DNA of 64,000 nucleotides, from contig CM040430.1 in assembly GCA_022702705.1 (NCBI GenBank), positions 12,801,324 to 12,865,323 of the forward strand, read 5' to 3'. Under the pieces are notes generated by a model. The model was not told the DNA's origin. It made no database searches and saw nothing but the letters and a program-made list of their open reading frames with translations. Made by a program: the position numbers and the translations under genes. This document shows, one piece after another, positions 11,785-23,943 of this stretch (position 1 is its first letter; every line of letters starts with the position of its first letter). The DNA is from Papilionanthe hookeriana x Papilionanthe teres (lineage: Eukaryota; Streptophyta; Magnoliopsida; Asparagales; Orchidaceae).

Positions 11785-13078
11785 TCTTTTACTCTGCTTT
11801 TCTCGCTTACGTATTTGGCGGTTCTACTCGGCCCAAGACGGATTCGACCCGCACCCGCCCTATCCTTCGTAATTTCGATACGGGGTGCGTTTCCTTCTTT
11901 GCTAACTTTTCTACCAAAGTTTGCAACAGCAAACGGCTTAGTTCTGAATTTTCGCGCTTATCGTTGTAATATGCGTCGTGGTAATGTGGCAAAGAATCTT
12001 GCGAATATTTTCTTCATATCTTTCACGATGAGAGGGATGAAACCCGCTTCCCTCCCAAGAGTGGTATGTATTCAGTACTTGCATATTCCGCCTGAATTTC
12101 TGTAGCAATTTCTGCCACTGCTTCTTTAGCGATCCTTCTATTTCGTTTCTTCTTCTGCCATAAGGATTCGACCCTTGGAACCGGACCCGATCTCAAAAAT
12201 GTGCCCATGAAGATCTCGTACCTCCACGGTGAATGTGTCCATCATACCCCGGATTTCTTCTCGATTTGGCAAAGCTCAGTAGGTGCGTAAACAACTAGAT
12301 CAATGTAGAAGAATACCCTTCTGCGGCAATGTTGTTCCTCTTACTAAAATCCGTGCGGGAGGGAATTTCAAGCCACCTAAGATCGAACTCAAGCAAATGG
12401 GTTCTTCGCCTTTCAAAATTTCGTTCATCAAGCAGGTAGACGAAGCCAGATTCTACTGTAGCTAAATCCTCCGTCCAAATCTGGACAGATTCCATCGTCT
12501 AATCCATCCTTATGCATGGGCCGAGGTCCAAATCTATCAGAAAGAGAAAATTGGCCAAGCCGACGCGTGGGGGGCGGGGTGATTCTCCCGTTTGCCGTCC
12601 TAAGTTATGCTTCTTTTCTTAAAGGACGAAAAGAAAGGAATCGAAAAGAGTCCGAACTCATTCTTGTTCATGTATTTATAAAAAGGAATCGTTTATTAAA
12701 AGAATCACTGTCAGAGGGTTTGTTTATTTAGAACGGAGTGTCTTCAAGGCGTAGAGAAAAGGAATCCGAATCCTGAGTCGAAAGGGAAAGAGAGTCTAAA
12801 AGACTTCCTCGACTCGAATGATCATTCCTAAACTAACACCCATTTCTGGTCCACCCCACCCGAACAGGTAAAGGATCTCGAACCTCTCTTCGCTAGTAGG
12901 GTGTCTAAATGCTATTCCTAAATCCGAGAGAATGTCGGCTAGGCTTCGTTCAAGATAGAAATGAACATAAGATCCCAATCCAAGCGAAGGAATAACCCAC
13001 AAGGGATGCGGATACACTACCGATTTTGCTGCACTATTCGATTAAGATGGAGAGAGAGAATCAGTCCCCCGCCGGAAA
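11785..13078 (-). other. Tat gag N-terminus / 5' leader, decayed
   Basis: On the minus strand this lies upstream of recognisable gag. Short frames exist at 12,023-12,208 and 12,796-13,017, but I do not recognise them. A possible primer-binding site occurs at 13,060-13,078: the minus strand reads TTTCCGGCGGGGGACTGA directly after a CA at 13,079. This resembles, poorly, the GCCGTTGCCGGGGA type of gypsy primer site. The assignment is weak. Confidence 0.35.
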
Positions 13079-15129
13079 TGCTTTAAATATGTACGCTTTA
13101 TTTTTAGGTTTGTGTGTGTTTTGGCTCTCAGTGCGGTACGCTTACGTAAATTGCCTAAGAATTTTAATTTAATTTAAATAATTAATTCGTGCGCAGTATT
13201 CGACTTCAAAATAATTTTAAATTTCAAAATTTTAAGATGAATCAAACGATCTGATTCCAAATGTGTTTATATAAACGAGTCACGCATCACAAACCGCGTA
13301 TCTATCCCTATGATAGACACATCATTGATTTGGGTTCGTTAAATAAACTAAGATTTCAGGACATCCGTTTGGTCTCGGCTAACCAATTTTATAAGCCGAC
13401 AAATTTCGCTTAATAGAAACTATTGCACCATTTATATTATTTCCGGTTCTTTAAAATTCCCTATAAGGCAAGCCCCTAGAGGCAGTTAATTACATCTTAT
13501 GATCTTTTAATCATCAAGAAAACTCTCGATAATAATCAATAATTTCGCCTCAAGAATTTCAAAGTTTAAGTTTTCAAAGGATTGAATTTTGGAAATTTCA
13601 ATAGGGAATGGATCAAATTTAGAACATTTTTATTTTCAGAATTCAAAGGAAGAAAAGTAGATCACGGATTCGAAGCGGATTTCGATAATTTCCCGACTAT
13701 CCTATTATTTGGCTCGATTTAGAAAGTCCTAATGTTTATTTAATGTTTCTTAATCTTGCCAATTTTAGTTAATTAGGCTTATATTTGCGTGATAGAATCA
13801 TACAACCGCTTTCAAGATATGAGTGCTTATGCTCTAGACGGGCCAGACTACCTCTATGGACCCTAAGCACGTGTTGTGCTTAATTCGCAACGCAAATGCC
13901 TAACGAAGCAGTCGAGGATTTATATGCCGTACCAGCAAACTACCTCGAAGTCCTATGGCTTTGTTGTTTAATTCTAGGAAAGCTTTCGCTGATGCCCATA
14001 CAGCCTACGCCACGACGATGGCCGTGCCGCCCACCACGCTCCGAGCCTCACGTCGGGGCAGAGGTTTAGTTATAGAAATCATAAATCAAGAGATGAGAGA
14101 AGTGTTCTGGTTTAGGAGAAGTCTTAATTTCCAAAGTGTTTTTTGTGTTTTAATTAAAACAAATCTTAAAGTTGATTATAACGACACCTAAGCAGATCCC
14201 ACGGTTCCATCCTTCCGCATCATTATTTTTATCGCATCTGCCTACCCGTATGAATTGCTAAACTCAACCGAATGAGTCTGCCACCATTTGCACCGCGGGA
14301 ACTCAAGAAGAACACGTAGGTTACATCATCCGAGGTATTCCCGATCATCCAACAAGACGTTTTAATTTAGTTGTAATTGTAGTTTTGTGTTCTCGTTTGT
14401 GATTAAATTAGGCTGCTCTATATTTTGAAATGTTGTGAGGAATTTTATCTCGTAGTGTCTTTTATTTTAATTTTCGGGTTTCGCTTATTTTCGTCCTAAA
14501 GCGCGTATATTATGCAATCGTTGTTTATCATGCAAGAAAAATAAAGTGCTTTTCGCAATAAAATAAATCGCAATAAAATAAAGCGTACTTAGAGGGTCTT
14601 CCTCTCAATATCTCAAGCCGCACTTAAAACACAAGAATATTTACAAGTTCCTGTGCAGTTTAAGGGAAAGGTTTATGGTTTTTACCAAATTCCTAATCCT
14701 ATACGCCTAGTCATTTCCTACGACGTCTGTGTTCTTTTCGTGTTTTAATAATAAGACGATTTTCTTCATCAAAGAACAATTGCTTCAATCGTTTATCAAC
14801 ATCCTATCATATCAAGGGCGTTGTGAGAGATCCCAAACATCTTTTTCAACAGCTTCTAGATTTGCTTTAAGTCCAAATGAATTTAATTGTAACTAATCGA
14901 TCGTCCGAGGTTTTCAAGTTTTGTTAACTGCCAGCTGAACTGTGACATTTCAACGTTCTATAAGCGAAGCAACATTTCATTTTAATTGCCTATTGTGAGT
15001 TATGACAATTCAAAGCCCAAGGCAAAACGATATTTAATGATTGTGATTCAATATTTAAAACAAATTAACGATTTAAGTCAATGTTGTTCAAGTTATTTTA
15101 GATTTATTTCTTCATGTCTACAGTTATTT

Positions 15130-15450
15130 AATTCAACTTAATTTAATTTAATTTAATTTAATTTAATTTAATTCAATTTAATTTAGGTTTCGACGGATTT
15201 AATTTAATTCAATTTAATTTATTTCCGATGAATTTTCTAATTTAATTTTAATTTAATTTTAACTTAATTTAATTTATTTGATCAATTTAATTAATTTATT
15301 TAATTTTAATTTATTTATTTAATTTTATTTAATTTAATTTAATTTAATTTTATTTAATTTAATGTATTTAATTCATTTAATTTAATTTAATTTGTTTATT
15401 TAATTTTAATTTAATTTTAATTTAATTTAATTTAATTTAATTTAAATTTT
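15130..15450. repeat. (TTTAA)n-rich low-complexity tract
   Basis: The tract is made of repeated aattt/ttaat pentamers with a few interruptions (aggtttcgacgg at 15,185-15,196, atttccgatg near 15,220). It lies inside LTR copy 2 and encodes nothing. Confidence 0.9.
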
Positions 15451-15989
15451 TGAAAGAGTTTAATGATTTAATTTTAGTTTAATGATTAAGTCTTTTAATA
15501 TTTTAAATTGAAAGCTATCATTTTAATTAAGAGTCGAGTATTAATGAGATGATTAATTTAGGATTTTTTTAAATTAAATAATAAACTTTCTTCCTAATAA
15601 TATCCCTATTTTAATAATTCCAATTTTATTATTCTTCCAAATTCAATTAATTATTTAATTAAAGCTTAATCATTTTAGCCTGCTTAATGGGTTTCTACCT
15701 TAATTATTTAAATTTCAATCATCCAAATCAGATTAGGATCAAATATTTTACTTGTTAATTTTTATTAAGCCTAAAGTTTTAATTAAGGGTTAAAATTTTA
15801 ATTACCATTTTGCCCTTCAAGCCTAATAATTTCATAACCTCACTTTCAAATTGAACTCCAAATGAAACTTGAAATTTTTATGTGACTTCATTTATGTGTC
15901 AATAAAGACATGAGAGGAGAAATGTGATTTTTCTGTATTTAATTTATTTATATAATTATTTTTTAGGTAGAAAATAGAAATTTCCAAGG

Positions 15990-16600
15990 AAAATTCAATA
16001 ATATGACCAAGGGAAAGTTTCAACTCTAAGAAAATTAGGGACATTCTTAATGACCAGAGGACCACTTGGACCAAATTTTGTAATTTTTTGAATTATATTT
16101 TATTTATTAGAATTATTTTAAGTTCTGGAGTATTAATTGATTTAAAAATAAAATAAATGTTAAAAAATAAATTTTATAATTTTTAAAATTCTCTCTGATA
16201 TCAAGGATTCTAGAGAACCAAATCCTTTACAATTTTCTGATTTTTCTTTGATTTATTATAATTATTTTTGTGAAAATGCTAGAAAATACATTTTTTAATT
16301 TTAAAATTACCCTAGAGTTTAAAAATTAATATTCACTAAATAGACCTAGGAAAAATATGGGACTTGTTCAAGTGATTGAAATTCAAAATATGACATTTGG
16401 TGAATTTTATTATTTTTGTGATTTTTATTATTTTTTAATTATTAAAAATATTAAAATAATATTAAAAATCAACCTTTTTTAGAAAATTAAAATTTTAATT
16501 TTCTAAACCCCCTGATATCAGAGAGACTCCAAAACCAATTTGGTGAATTTTTGAAAGATATTTTGAGAGTTATGAATTTTTAAAGTTTAAAATGACTAAG
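15990..16600. repeat. Degenerate repeats of about 300 bp inside LTR copy 2
   Basis: Blocks of the form '...gatatcaaggattctagagaacc... followed by tttgatttattataattattttt' recur near 16,050, 16,200 and 16,510. The same kind of block recurs four times in copy 3 at 36,660-37,640 (near 36,680, 36,985, 37,310 and 37,590). Shared internal periodicity is part of the evidence that the two regions are the same LTR. Confidence 0.5.
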
Positions 16601-17204
16601 TGGCTTAATCAACCCAATTAGTGGGGCTAACCAAGTCCAATTGACCAAATTTTTATGATGGGTTCCCTTTCTGATCCTAAAGGTCAGTGGAGAATTGATT
16701 TCAAGTCAATTTGATCTATGGTTAACTTAATTAATTAGAAACCTATTTTTAGTGTTGCACAATTAGGGTTAATCTAAGTGAATTAACCTCAAATCCTATT
16801 TTTCCTAGGTTCTCTCTTGGTCATAAGGAACATCACCAAATTTTCCTAGAATTTATTTCACAACATGCTAATTTTTGAAATTAAAATACTTAAAATAGCA
16901 ACATGCATTTGAAAAATCAATAACTTTTCACAGAGATGGCCTTCGACTTTGGAAAATTCGTGAATGTTCCCAAATTGTAGGCTTCAAAAGTTCCCACAAG
17001 GCCTCATGCCATATGGAATCGTATGAACAAATGGGAGACTAAAATACGAAGGGGAGTAAATAATTAATTAAAAATAAGATAATGGACAAAATTAATTAAT
17101 TTCTTTTCCACATTATTCTCCTGTTCACTGGAGCAAGAGGGTATTACTTATTTGGTGTGATTTTTCTGGCCAATAAAGATATGAATTTTCCAAGTTTAGG
17201 GAAT

Positions 17205-17430
17205 TAAATAAATTAAGAAAAATCCCTAATTTCTATTTAAGTGACGCGGCGTCACAGCCACCTCGGCAGCTCCCAATGCACACGCGGCGCGCTCCCATTC
17301 GACGCCGCCATCCGCGCGCCGCCTCCCACGACCTCGGCCGAGACGCTCCGTCTTCCGATCCGACGCGATCCCGCCGTCCGTCCGCGTGTATTGGAGCGAC
17401 GCAACTGCTCACGTCCCCAAGTGTCCTCAC
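17205..17430 (-). promoter_or_regulatory. CpG-rich island with TGACG palindrome and TATA-like box; candidate LTR promoter
   Basis: In an otherwise AT-rich LTR, 17,240-17,430 is strongly GC- and CpG-rich. At its left edge is the inverted repeat GTGACG-CGG-CGTCAC (17,241-17,255), which carries two TGACG cores of the kind bound by plant TGA/bZIP factors. Directly beyond it on the minus strand is TTAAATAG (17,233-17,240), a TATA-like sequence oriented toward the element interior. This is an inference from position and motif; no transcript evidence is available. Long open frames on both strands here are a by-product of the GC content. Confidence 0.35.
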
Positions 17431-20367
17431 CCGAGAAACGCACACTGAATCCTTAATATCTCACTCGATACTCAATGGATTTTCATGTTCGCGTGCTCTA
17501 TGGATCATTCTCATGAGACGAACACACTATACCGTTATCATGCAACAAATTAAAGCATTCAAATCGAGAATTTGGGTTTCGGATGAAGAATTAGTTCATA
17601 CCTTAGCTCTCGTATGTGTGAAGCCTCAATCGTAGATGCTCGGCACGTCTCAGTTGAGATGCGGAGGCCAGGATGAAGCCCTCGTGGATGCGGTGAATTG
17701 GCTTGGTGATTTCCACCAGCTTCACCACAACTCGAGTCCGGAACAACTCGTGGTCTTGAGATGGGGCTTTAGAAGGCGGACACCTTCCCTCGGGTCTGCA
17801 TGGGGAACCAACCACTTTTTGGGATTGGTCCAGCTCCAGGGAGAAGGCCCTGTTTTCGTGGAATTTCAACTCAAACCGAGCTCTCGCAGAAGAAATTGGC
17901 AGGGAATCCTACCCGTATCAAGCCAAGCCAAGACAGAGAATGATCCGGAGTGATTTCGCAGTTTCGCAAGGTCTGGTTCAAGACTCCTCTCATGGCCGAG
18001 AAGGTGAGGGGTTTAAATAGGCGGTGGTTTCGGGAGGCTTCCGGGAGCCGAGCTGATCATGGCCGTTTCGGTATGTAAAGAATGCCCACAGGACTATTCG
18101 GAGTGTGCGCCCTCGACATGATGGCCTCAAAGCTTCGGCTTCTCCCAAGGTTTCGGCATGGTGTTTTCCGGCGACGGGTGGGCCGGCCGGCTGTGCATGG
18201 GTCACCCTCAAGGTCGTGGTCGTGGCTGACTTGGTGCAAGCACGGCAATGCCATGTAAAAGGCTCGATTAGAATTTGGCCGAGAGGGCTTATTTTGGCTC
18301 AAATTGGTCAACCCCTCCACTCGGGGCTAGGTGCACCACCCAAGGCTTGGTTTTGGCCGAGGGAAAAGTGATTTGGCTCGGAAGATAATCGTAGGGTCAA
18401 GTCACTATCCAAGCACAATTAAGCTTAAGCAAGATTTAGTGGAATCCGTTGGAGTGGTTAATCACTTTAGAATTAAGGAAAGAGTCTCCTCCCTTTTGCC
18501 CAAATGGCATGGTGACATGTAAAGAGGCTCTCATGGCTTGCATATGGCTCGTGCATGGCTCCTGTTGCCCCATTCGTTCAAAAGGTTTGGCCAATTTCAT
18601 AAAATGCTCTTAAGAATTTTGGATATTTTGGTGTGAATTTGTATGTGGCTTGATTCGAATTGTTTGATGATGGAATTATAACTTAGGAATGGCTTTCGAT
18701 TAAATGGATGGCAAAATGGAAATGTCATGTGGGCTTTAGGGCCAAATTCGGGGTTTTCGTATTCGTGAACGGGCTTTTAGTGGAGGTTTAGTGAAGTGGG
18801 CTTTGGCACTTTTAAATGGATTTTGGGATGAAATTTTGTAAAGGTTGGCCAAATAATTGCTGAGTTTGGTTTAGGGATGCTTCATGAGTGGTTTGAAACA
18901 AGTTTGAGGTGATTTGGGTCTGTAATTGGTTTGAATTCTCAAGGTTTAATTGCAAGGGCCTATGTAAAATAAATTGGGCTAACTTGGGCCAATGTTGGGC
19001 TAGAGTTGAAATTGATGTAAAATTAATGTTGGGAAATGTTTATGGGAGTGTTTCAAAAGAGGTTTTGGCTTTGGTTAGGTTTTGATTTTGGGATTCGTGG
19101 GCTCATTTGGGCTAGGTTTAAGCTAGTCAAAATTGGGCTTTTTAGCTTGGGGTTGAATTGAGGTGGGGTTTGGATCAAAATCTTGGGCAAATCATGTTAG
19201 TGTTTTGTTTATGGGGATATGTTAAGGAAGGTTTGGAAAAGATTTGGGGTTAATTGAGTTGAATTGGGTGAGTTTGGGCTAAGTCTGGGGTCATATGGTC
19301 CAAATTGGGCTTTAAGGTCAAAAGTGAAATTGATCCAAATGTCAATCAAATTAAGCTTTAGATTTGGTCTAGATTGGTGTTGTGGATGTTGAATTGAGTT
19401 TAGAATTGAATTGGATCAGAATTTGGGTCAATTGGGTAGGTTAGGTTTGACATTGGGTTCACTTTGGGTTAAAATGGGCTGTCAACTGGGGGGTTTTGAT
19501 AAAAGTGGGGTAAATCGGCTGCATCTGGCTCATGGTGTAGTTGAACAAAATGAAATTGGGAATATTTGGGATTTCTTCTGAATTTTCTGGGAATTTTCTG
19601 AATTTTGGATTTTTTCAAATAAAAGGTATTTTGGGTATTTGAAGGTATTGGGGGTGTATTTTGGACTTTTGGTATTTTGCGTTTAATAATTAATTTGAGT
19701 GATGTGGAAATGTTTCAAATAGATTTGAGACTTTGTGTGATTCTGGAATTCTTTTGTACCCCAAGTTATTCATGTCAGAAGAGGCCAAGGTGCTGTCCTG
19801 GGGTCATAAAATTAGTACTGAAAATCAAAGATCGTGACGAAAGGGGAATAAAATCATTTTTGTCAGAGCTGGGCCAGTTCATTAATGCCTGGCGCGAGCG
19901 AGCGGCTGATTCATCTGGTGATTCACCACGTTGCTCCTAACCTCAAATGTTAAGGGCTTGTGGTTAGCGACCATCCATGTGAATCACCTACATGAGTCGA
20001 GGTTTAAGTCGGGTATGGGTGTGTTTTTAGGAGGTGTGTGAAAGTGTAGTGTGTGCAAGTCAACCCTTCACTCGCACTGTGCCACTAGGAGCCTCCTGTC
20101 ACTAAAGAGTCCTATAGAACTCATCTTAAATTTCAATATTTGATTTCAACTTAGGTGATTAGGGTTCAGGTAGTCAAGTTTCAGGAAGTTTGCGGAGTTA
20201 ACAAAGGGTTTGAATTTCTAAAGGTGGGTCCTAATCCTAAATTTCCTCTAAGATGGCCAAAGGAAAAGCCTAAGGCGTATCCTAAGCAATTAAAGTTATT
20301 ATAGCTACAGAAGACCTCATCAAAACGAGGTCAATTGTATGTACCTGTGCAGATGTAGGAAATACAA

Positions 20368-21560
20368 CACTAGTGTCTCCCCCGAAAATCTCATATGTGT
20401 CATGATGGGTAAGCTATCTCATATTCTCGCCACTGCACTTGATAATCGTCATTTATCTTATTTCTTGCTTCTAGTCCCTCTACTCTGGTATTCAACTTCT
20501 CTAACTGATCCATAACATCATGCAGAGTAGGTTCCATAGATGTTGACGGTCTCTCATGACTAGAAGAAGGTTCATCAGCTTTCTTACTCCATTTTCATCC
20601 TACATGGGCTTCATAGGTTTTCAAATTTAATTTACTAATGGGCTTCAGGGGATGGACTACCTCATTATTATCTTCAGTTGTTACACTTGACTGAATACAC
20701 ATGGCATGAATCAGGCTGGGGTGTCCTAGTCCACCTGTAGTCTCTCCTTTTGAATTTGTCAAAATAATCTTATGAATAATAGCCCCAATATTAAGATTCT
20801 TCATGTTCTGAATATAGTAACTCAGAACAGCTCTATCTACAGTAACCTCGCTGTGATGGCTGGTAGGCAAAAGTCTTGAAATAATGTCAGGCTTTCGATA
20901 CAAGATTCAATGTAGTAAGGGGGAAGTTAACTTTTTGTTTCTCTTTAATCTTCCATTCCCCTTTTTCGTCAGTCAAATAAGTCATAACAATATCCAATGC
21001 TTCATTAGTAACAGGAAAATTTTTGTATTCACATAAAAAAGGTTCTCTTAACTGATAAAATGCATTGTTGCAGGCGGCGGTAAATTCATCCATTTGTCCT
21101 CTAACCAGGATATATTCGCTCTCAGAATAGTATAAATTTGCATAAAATTCTCTTACAATCCCCAGCATCGCTTCAGCAGTAAAGTAACAGAAAATTTCCC
21201 ATTAACGAATTACAATTAGTTCTTCAATCACACCTACAGGATTTTCAAAGGCTTTTTCTTTAATACACTTCTTATTGCTAAGAAATGTACTAAAGCAGGA
21301 ATAAGCCTTGAAATTCACAAATTTATTTTCATCATAATTAAATTTTCTCTTCCGCTTAACCATTCTTGGAGCCATTTGTCTATAAATGTCAAATTCATCA
21401 AAATCAATTTCAAAATTGCAATGTAATGTACTCCATAGTAAATTTAAATATATAAGAACTCCAATACCAATGAAAATCTCCAAATTTTCTCTAAAAAGCT
21501 CAAAATTCAAATCTTCCTAATGTAGGATATTTTCACGGTCAAAATCGAGAAAATTTAGTT
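20368..21560 (-). pseudogene. Athila env-region ORF ('plant transposon protein' domain), copy a
   Basis: Minus-strand frames, in order, are RKRKFNYDENKFVNFKAYSC, IEELIVIR, IVREFYANLYYSESEYILVRG, LTDEKGEWKIKEKQKVNFP, then LGHPSLIHAMCIQ, a KPISKLNLKTYEAH stretch, and a short coiled-coil end DQLEKLNTRVEGLEARN before a stop near 20,368. The KFVNFxA, EFYANL and VRGxxVxF pattern is that of the plant-specific domain found between integrase and 3' LTR of Athila elements. Its role is unknown; this slot holds env-like genes in some family members. Stops and frameshifts inactivate it. It is related to copy b at 22,200-23,390. Confidence 0.7.
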
Positions 21561-21739
21561 TAAAGTGTAGCTCTTACCAAGAGAAGATGAAATCTGAACT
21601 TTTCCGGCCACTAAATCGCTTCAAATCCAAATGCAAGTGAGCTCTAGGTGCAAAAATCAGCCTTGGCTAGAGGTAGAAGACGATGGTTTGGGCAAAAATA
21701 GTGGGTCCCAGGGTTAAATCGCGAAATTTTGGGGTTTAA

Positions 21740-21870
21740 GGCCTTTTTCTGGTCGAGCGCGGTCCAACGCTGGTGACAGCGCCGTTCAATGCTATTTTCT
21801 GCTCAATAAACCAAACTCTCTATCTTTTGGCGCGGTCCGACACTGGTGACAGCGCCGTTCAGCGCAAGTT
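21740..21870. repeat. Two copies of a 35-bp GC-rich motif upstream of env-region copy a
   Basis: The motif gcgcggtcc-(g/a)acactggtgacagcgccgtt-cagcgc occurs at 21,757-21,793 and 21,830-21,865, and a third diverged copy is at 23,532-23,569, upstream of env-region copy b. It stands out in AT-rich surroundings. On the minus strand it precedes each ORF copy, so it may be part of a leader duplicated with the ORF. Confidence 0.8.
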
Positions 21871-22199
21871 CAAAAACAGGGCTTCCAACTTTCTTTTGCA
21901 ATTTCGATCTTTTCAAGCCCGCTCTGACGTCTAATTAGTCCTATTAAGCATTGAATAACATACTATAGCCATGGAAAATGATATTTTTTAACACCAAAAA
22001 CATAAAACATTACTTTAATATATAAAATCCAAATTACAAACACATATAAATAACACTAAACGCTACACATCGTCAAGCCATAAAATACTAAAATTCAGCG
22101 TCGCTCACAATCACAACAAAATAACGCTAAAAACTAAACAAGAAAGCAAGTCCAAATATAACATCCAAGCAAAGCAAAGCAATCAGTTCAAATACATAA

Positions 22200-23390
22200 A
22201 TACAGAAACACAATAATTAAGTCTTCATTCTTCCTCAGAACTATCATCAACTCTTAAATCTCTAATTGATTGAACGTGAACGAACAAATTGTAGAATGGA
22301 CGAAACGGGAATTCTTCAGTAGAATCCTCCTCAATCCAACCTTTTCTTCTCATCATACGTATCAAACTTCCTTAAAGGTACCCAGAATGATCAAAGTGTT
22401 TCATCATTCTCCAATCCAGATGATCAAAGAAGTCAGATAGATTGTTGATTGCATTCATCAAGTGTTGAACTTACTTCTCCAATTTCTTAATTTTCTTCAA
22501 AATGATCTGTGAACTTTCAGGAAAGTAAGGAGGAATAGGTGTCGAACTCTGAGATGGTTGATCTTCAATGATACTCATGTCATTCATATCACCAACTACC
22601 TAGTTACTATGTTCATCCGTTGGGTCTATAGACTTCCAAGGTAGAAGTACTCTCTCTCAATTCTCATATGGCACTTGTGATTGATTGCAGAGGAGAAATA
22701 TGGTGGAAGGATGTTCAAGCCCATACTTTGATCCATGAACGATAAATCCCAAAACATATTTAACAATTATAGAACCAACATCAATAGACATCCCCATTTG
22801 AATACAATAGTTCAAAATAACACATTTCTTAGTTACTTTACTGATTTTCATAGTTGGGAGCAATTTTGCACATATAAAATAATGTAAGTGCTTCGACGTA
22901 GGATTTAACAGTGTGGTCGAAAAACTTACATACTTGTTATCTCTTTTCTCCCATTCATCACTTTTATCCGTCAAATCTTTGTATATATCATTCATGTTAT
23001 CCTTCATTGGGGCAAAGTTTGAATAGTGGCAGATCGGCATATTTTCAATCATATATAAATCATTAATCTTTGCAGGAGTAAATATGACAAACCTACCTCA
23101 CACATAAACTGATCCTTGGTTGATTCCATGAAGATTTACATAAAACTCTTTCACAACCGGGACAACTACGGCGGTAGTAGTATAACATAACACTGCCCAA
23201 TGTCTCTGAATAATGATTTCTTCAATTCGAGTAGTAGGAGAATTCATATCTCGATTCATAAAGCCTCACTCTTTAATCAACCTCATCTTTGAGATATTCT
23301 TATTGAATAGACGTTGCGCTTCGAAACTGACGAACTTTCTACGGTTGAAAACTTGAAATCTTGAAGTTTCTATCGAGTCGGAATCCATTT
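22200..23390 (-). pseudogene. Athila env-region ORF, copy b
   Basis: This is a second version of the same ORF, upstream in element orientation. It contains RKFVSFEAQRLFNKNIS near 23,330, then IEEIIIQRHWAVLCYTTT and VVKEFYVNLHG near 23,140. At 22,657-23,052 it has LTDKSDEWEKRDNKYVSFS, IVKYVLGFIVHGSKYGLEHP and a C-terminal end. These align in order with copy a (KFVNFKAYSCFS, IEELIVIR, VREFYANL, LTDEKGEWKIKEKQ, LGHPS). The copies are clearly diverged, so the duplication is old or happened before insertion. Confidence 0.65.
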
Positions 23391-23943
23391 TGATGAGATT
23401 TAGGATCTTCCTTTTCGTTCATCTGGTAGTTTTTGTGTCTAGGGGCAGTTTTTGGAGTTCAAGTGGAAGAATTGCCTCCTATAATCGCCAAAATTTGAAT
23501 TTAAAGATAAAAAACTGTTTTCTGAACAGCAGTGCGGTCCGACACTAATAACAGCGCCGTTTGACGCTAGTTTAATTTTTGCCAAACTTCATTTTGTCCA
23601 AATTTATTCCAAACTTCAATTTGATTCATTTCTTTAATGTTGTTAATGATATCTAAGGAAGGGTAGGACTTAATTAAGTAACAAAGAAACACAAATAACA
23701 CAACAAACAAGCAATTACTCAATAACTGTGGGTTGCCTCCACAAAGCGCTTGGTTTAACGTCGTCAACCCGACATAACTTCAAGTTATTCAGGTTGATCC
23801 AACATTAAAACCTCTTTAAAATTGGGTCAATTGCCTTCAAAATATGATTTTAATCTTTGTCCGTTAACTTTGAATATTCTTCCAGAATTAAGGTCTTCAA
23901 TAATCACAGCTCCAAATTGATAGATTTTTACGACAGTGAAAGG

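Larger units (their letters stand above)
13079..20369 (-). repeat. Very long gypsy LTR, copy 2 (about 7.3 kb if the left edge is right)
   Basis: The right end (19,485-20,337) matches copy 1. Most of 16,000-20,337 can be followed in copy 3: for example the accacttggaccaaattttg block near 16,060 against gccacttaggcaaattgtg near 36,555, gtcatgtgggcttt in both, and the shared terminal 120 bp. On the minus strand the start is TGTTGTATTTCC at 20,369, or TTGACC at 20,337. The left edge at 13,079 is inferred from a CA followed by a degenerate primer-site-like sequence. Homology left of about 15,900 is weak. It could be the 5' LTR of the Tat element, the 3' LTR of the Athila element, or both by nesting. 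Confidence 0.55.

Noticed and set aside
17233..17635. Overlapping ORFs on both strands at the GC-rich island
   Set aside because: Open frames on both strands in several phases reflect GC-rich composition inside an LTR; no domain or splice context.
17252..18522. Short plus- and minus-strand ORFs between 17,250 and 18,520 as a captured gene
   Set aside because: They shift frame repeatedly and lie inside LTR copy 2; no conserved protein is seen.
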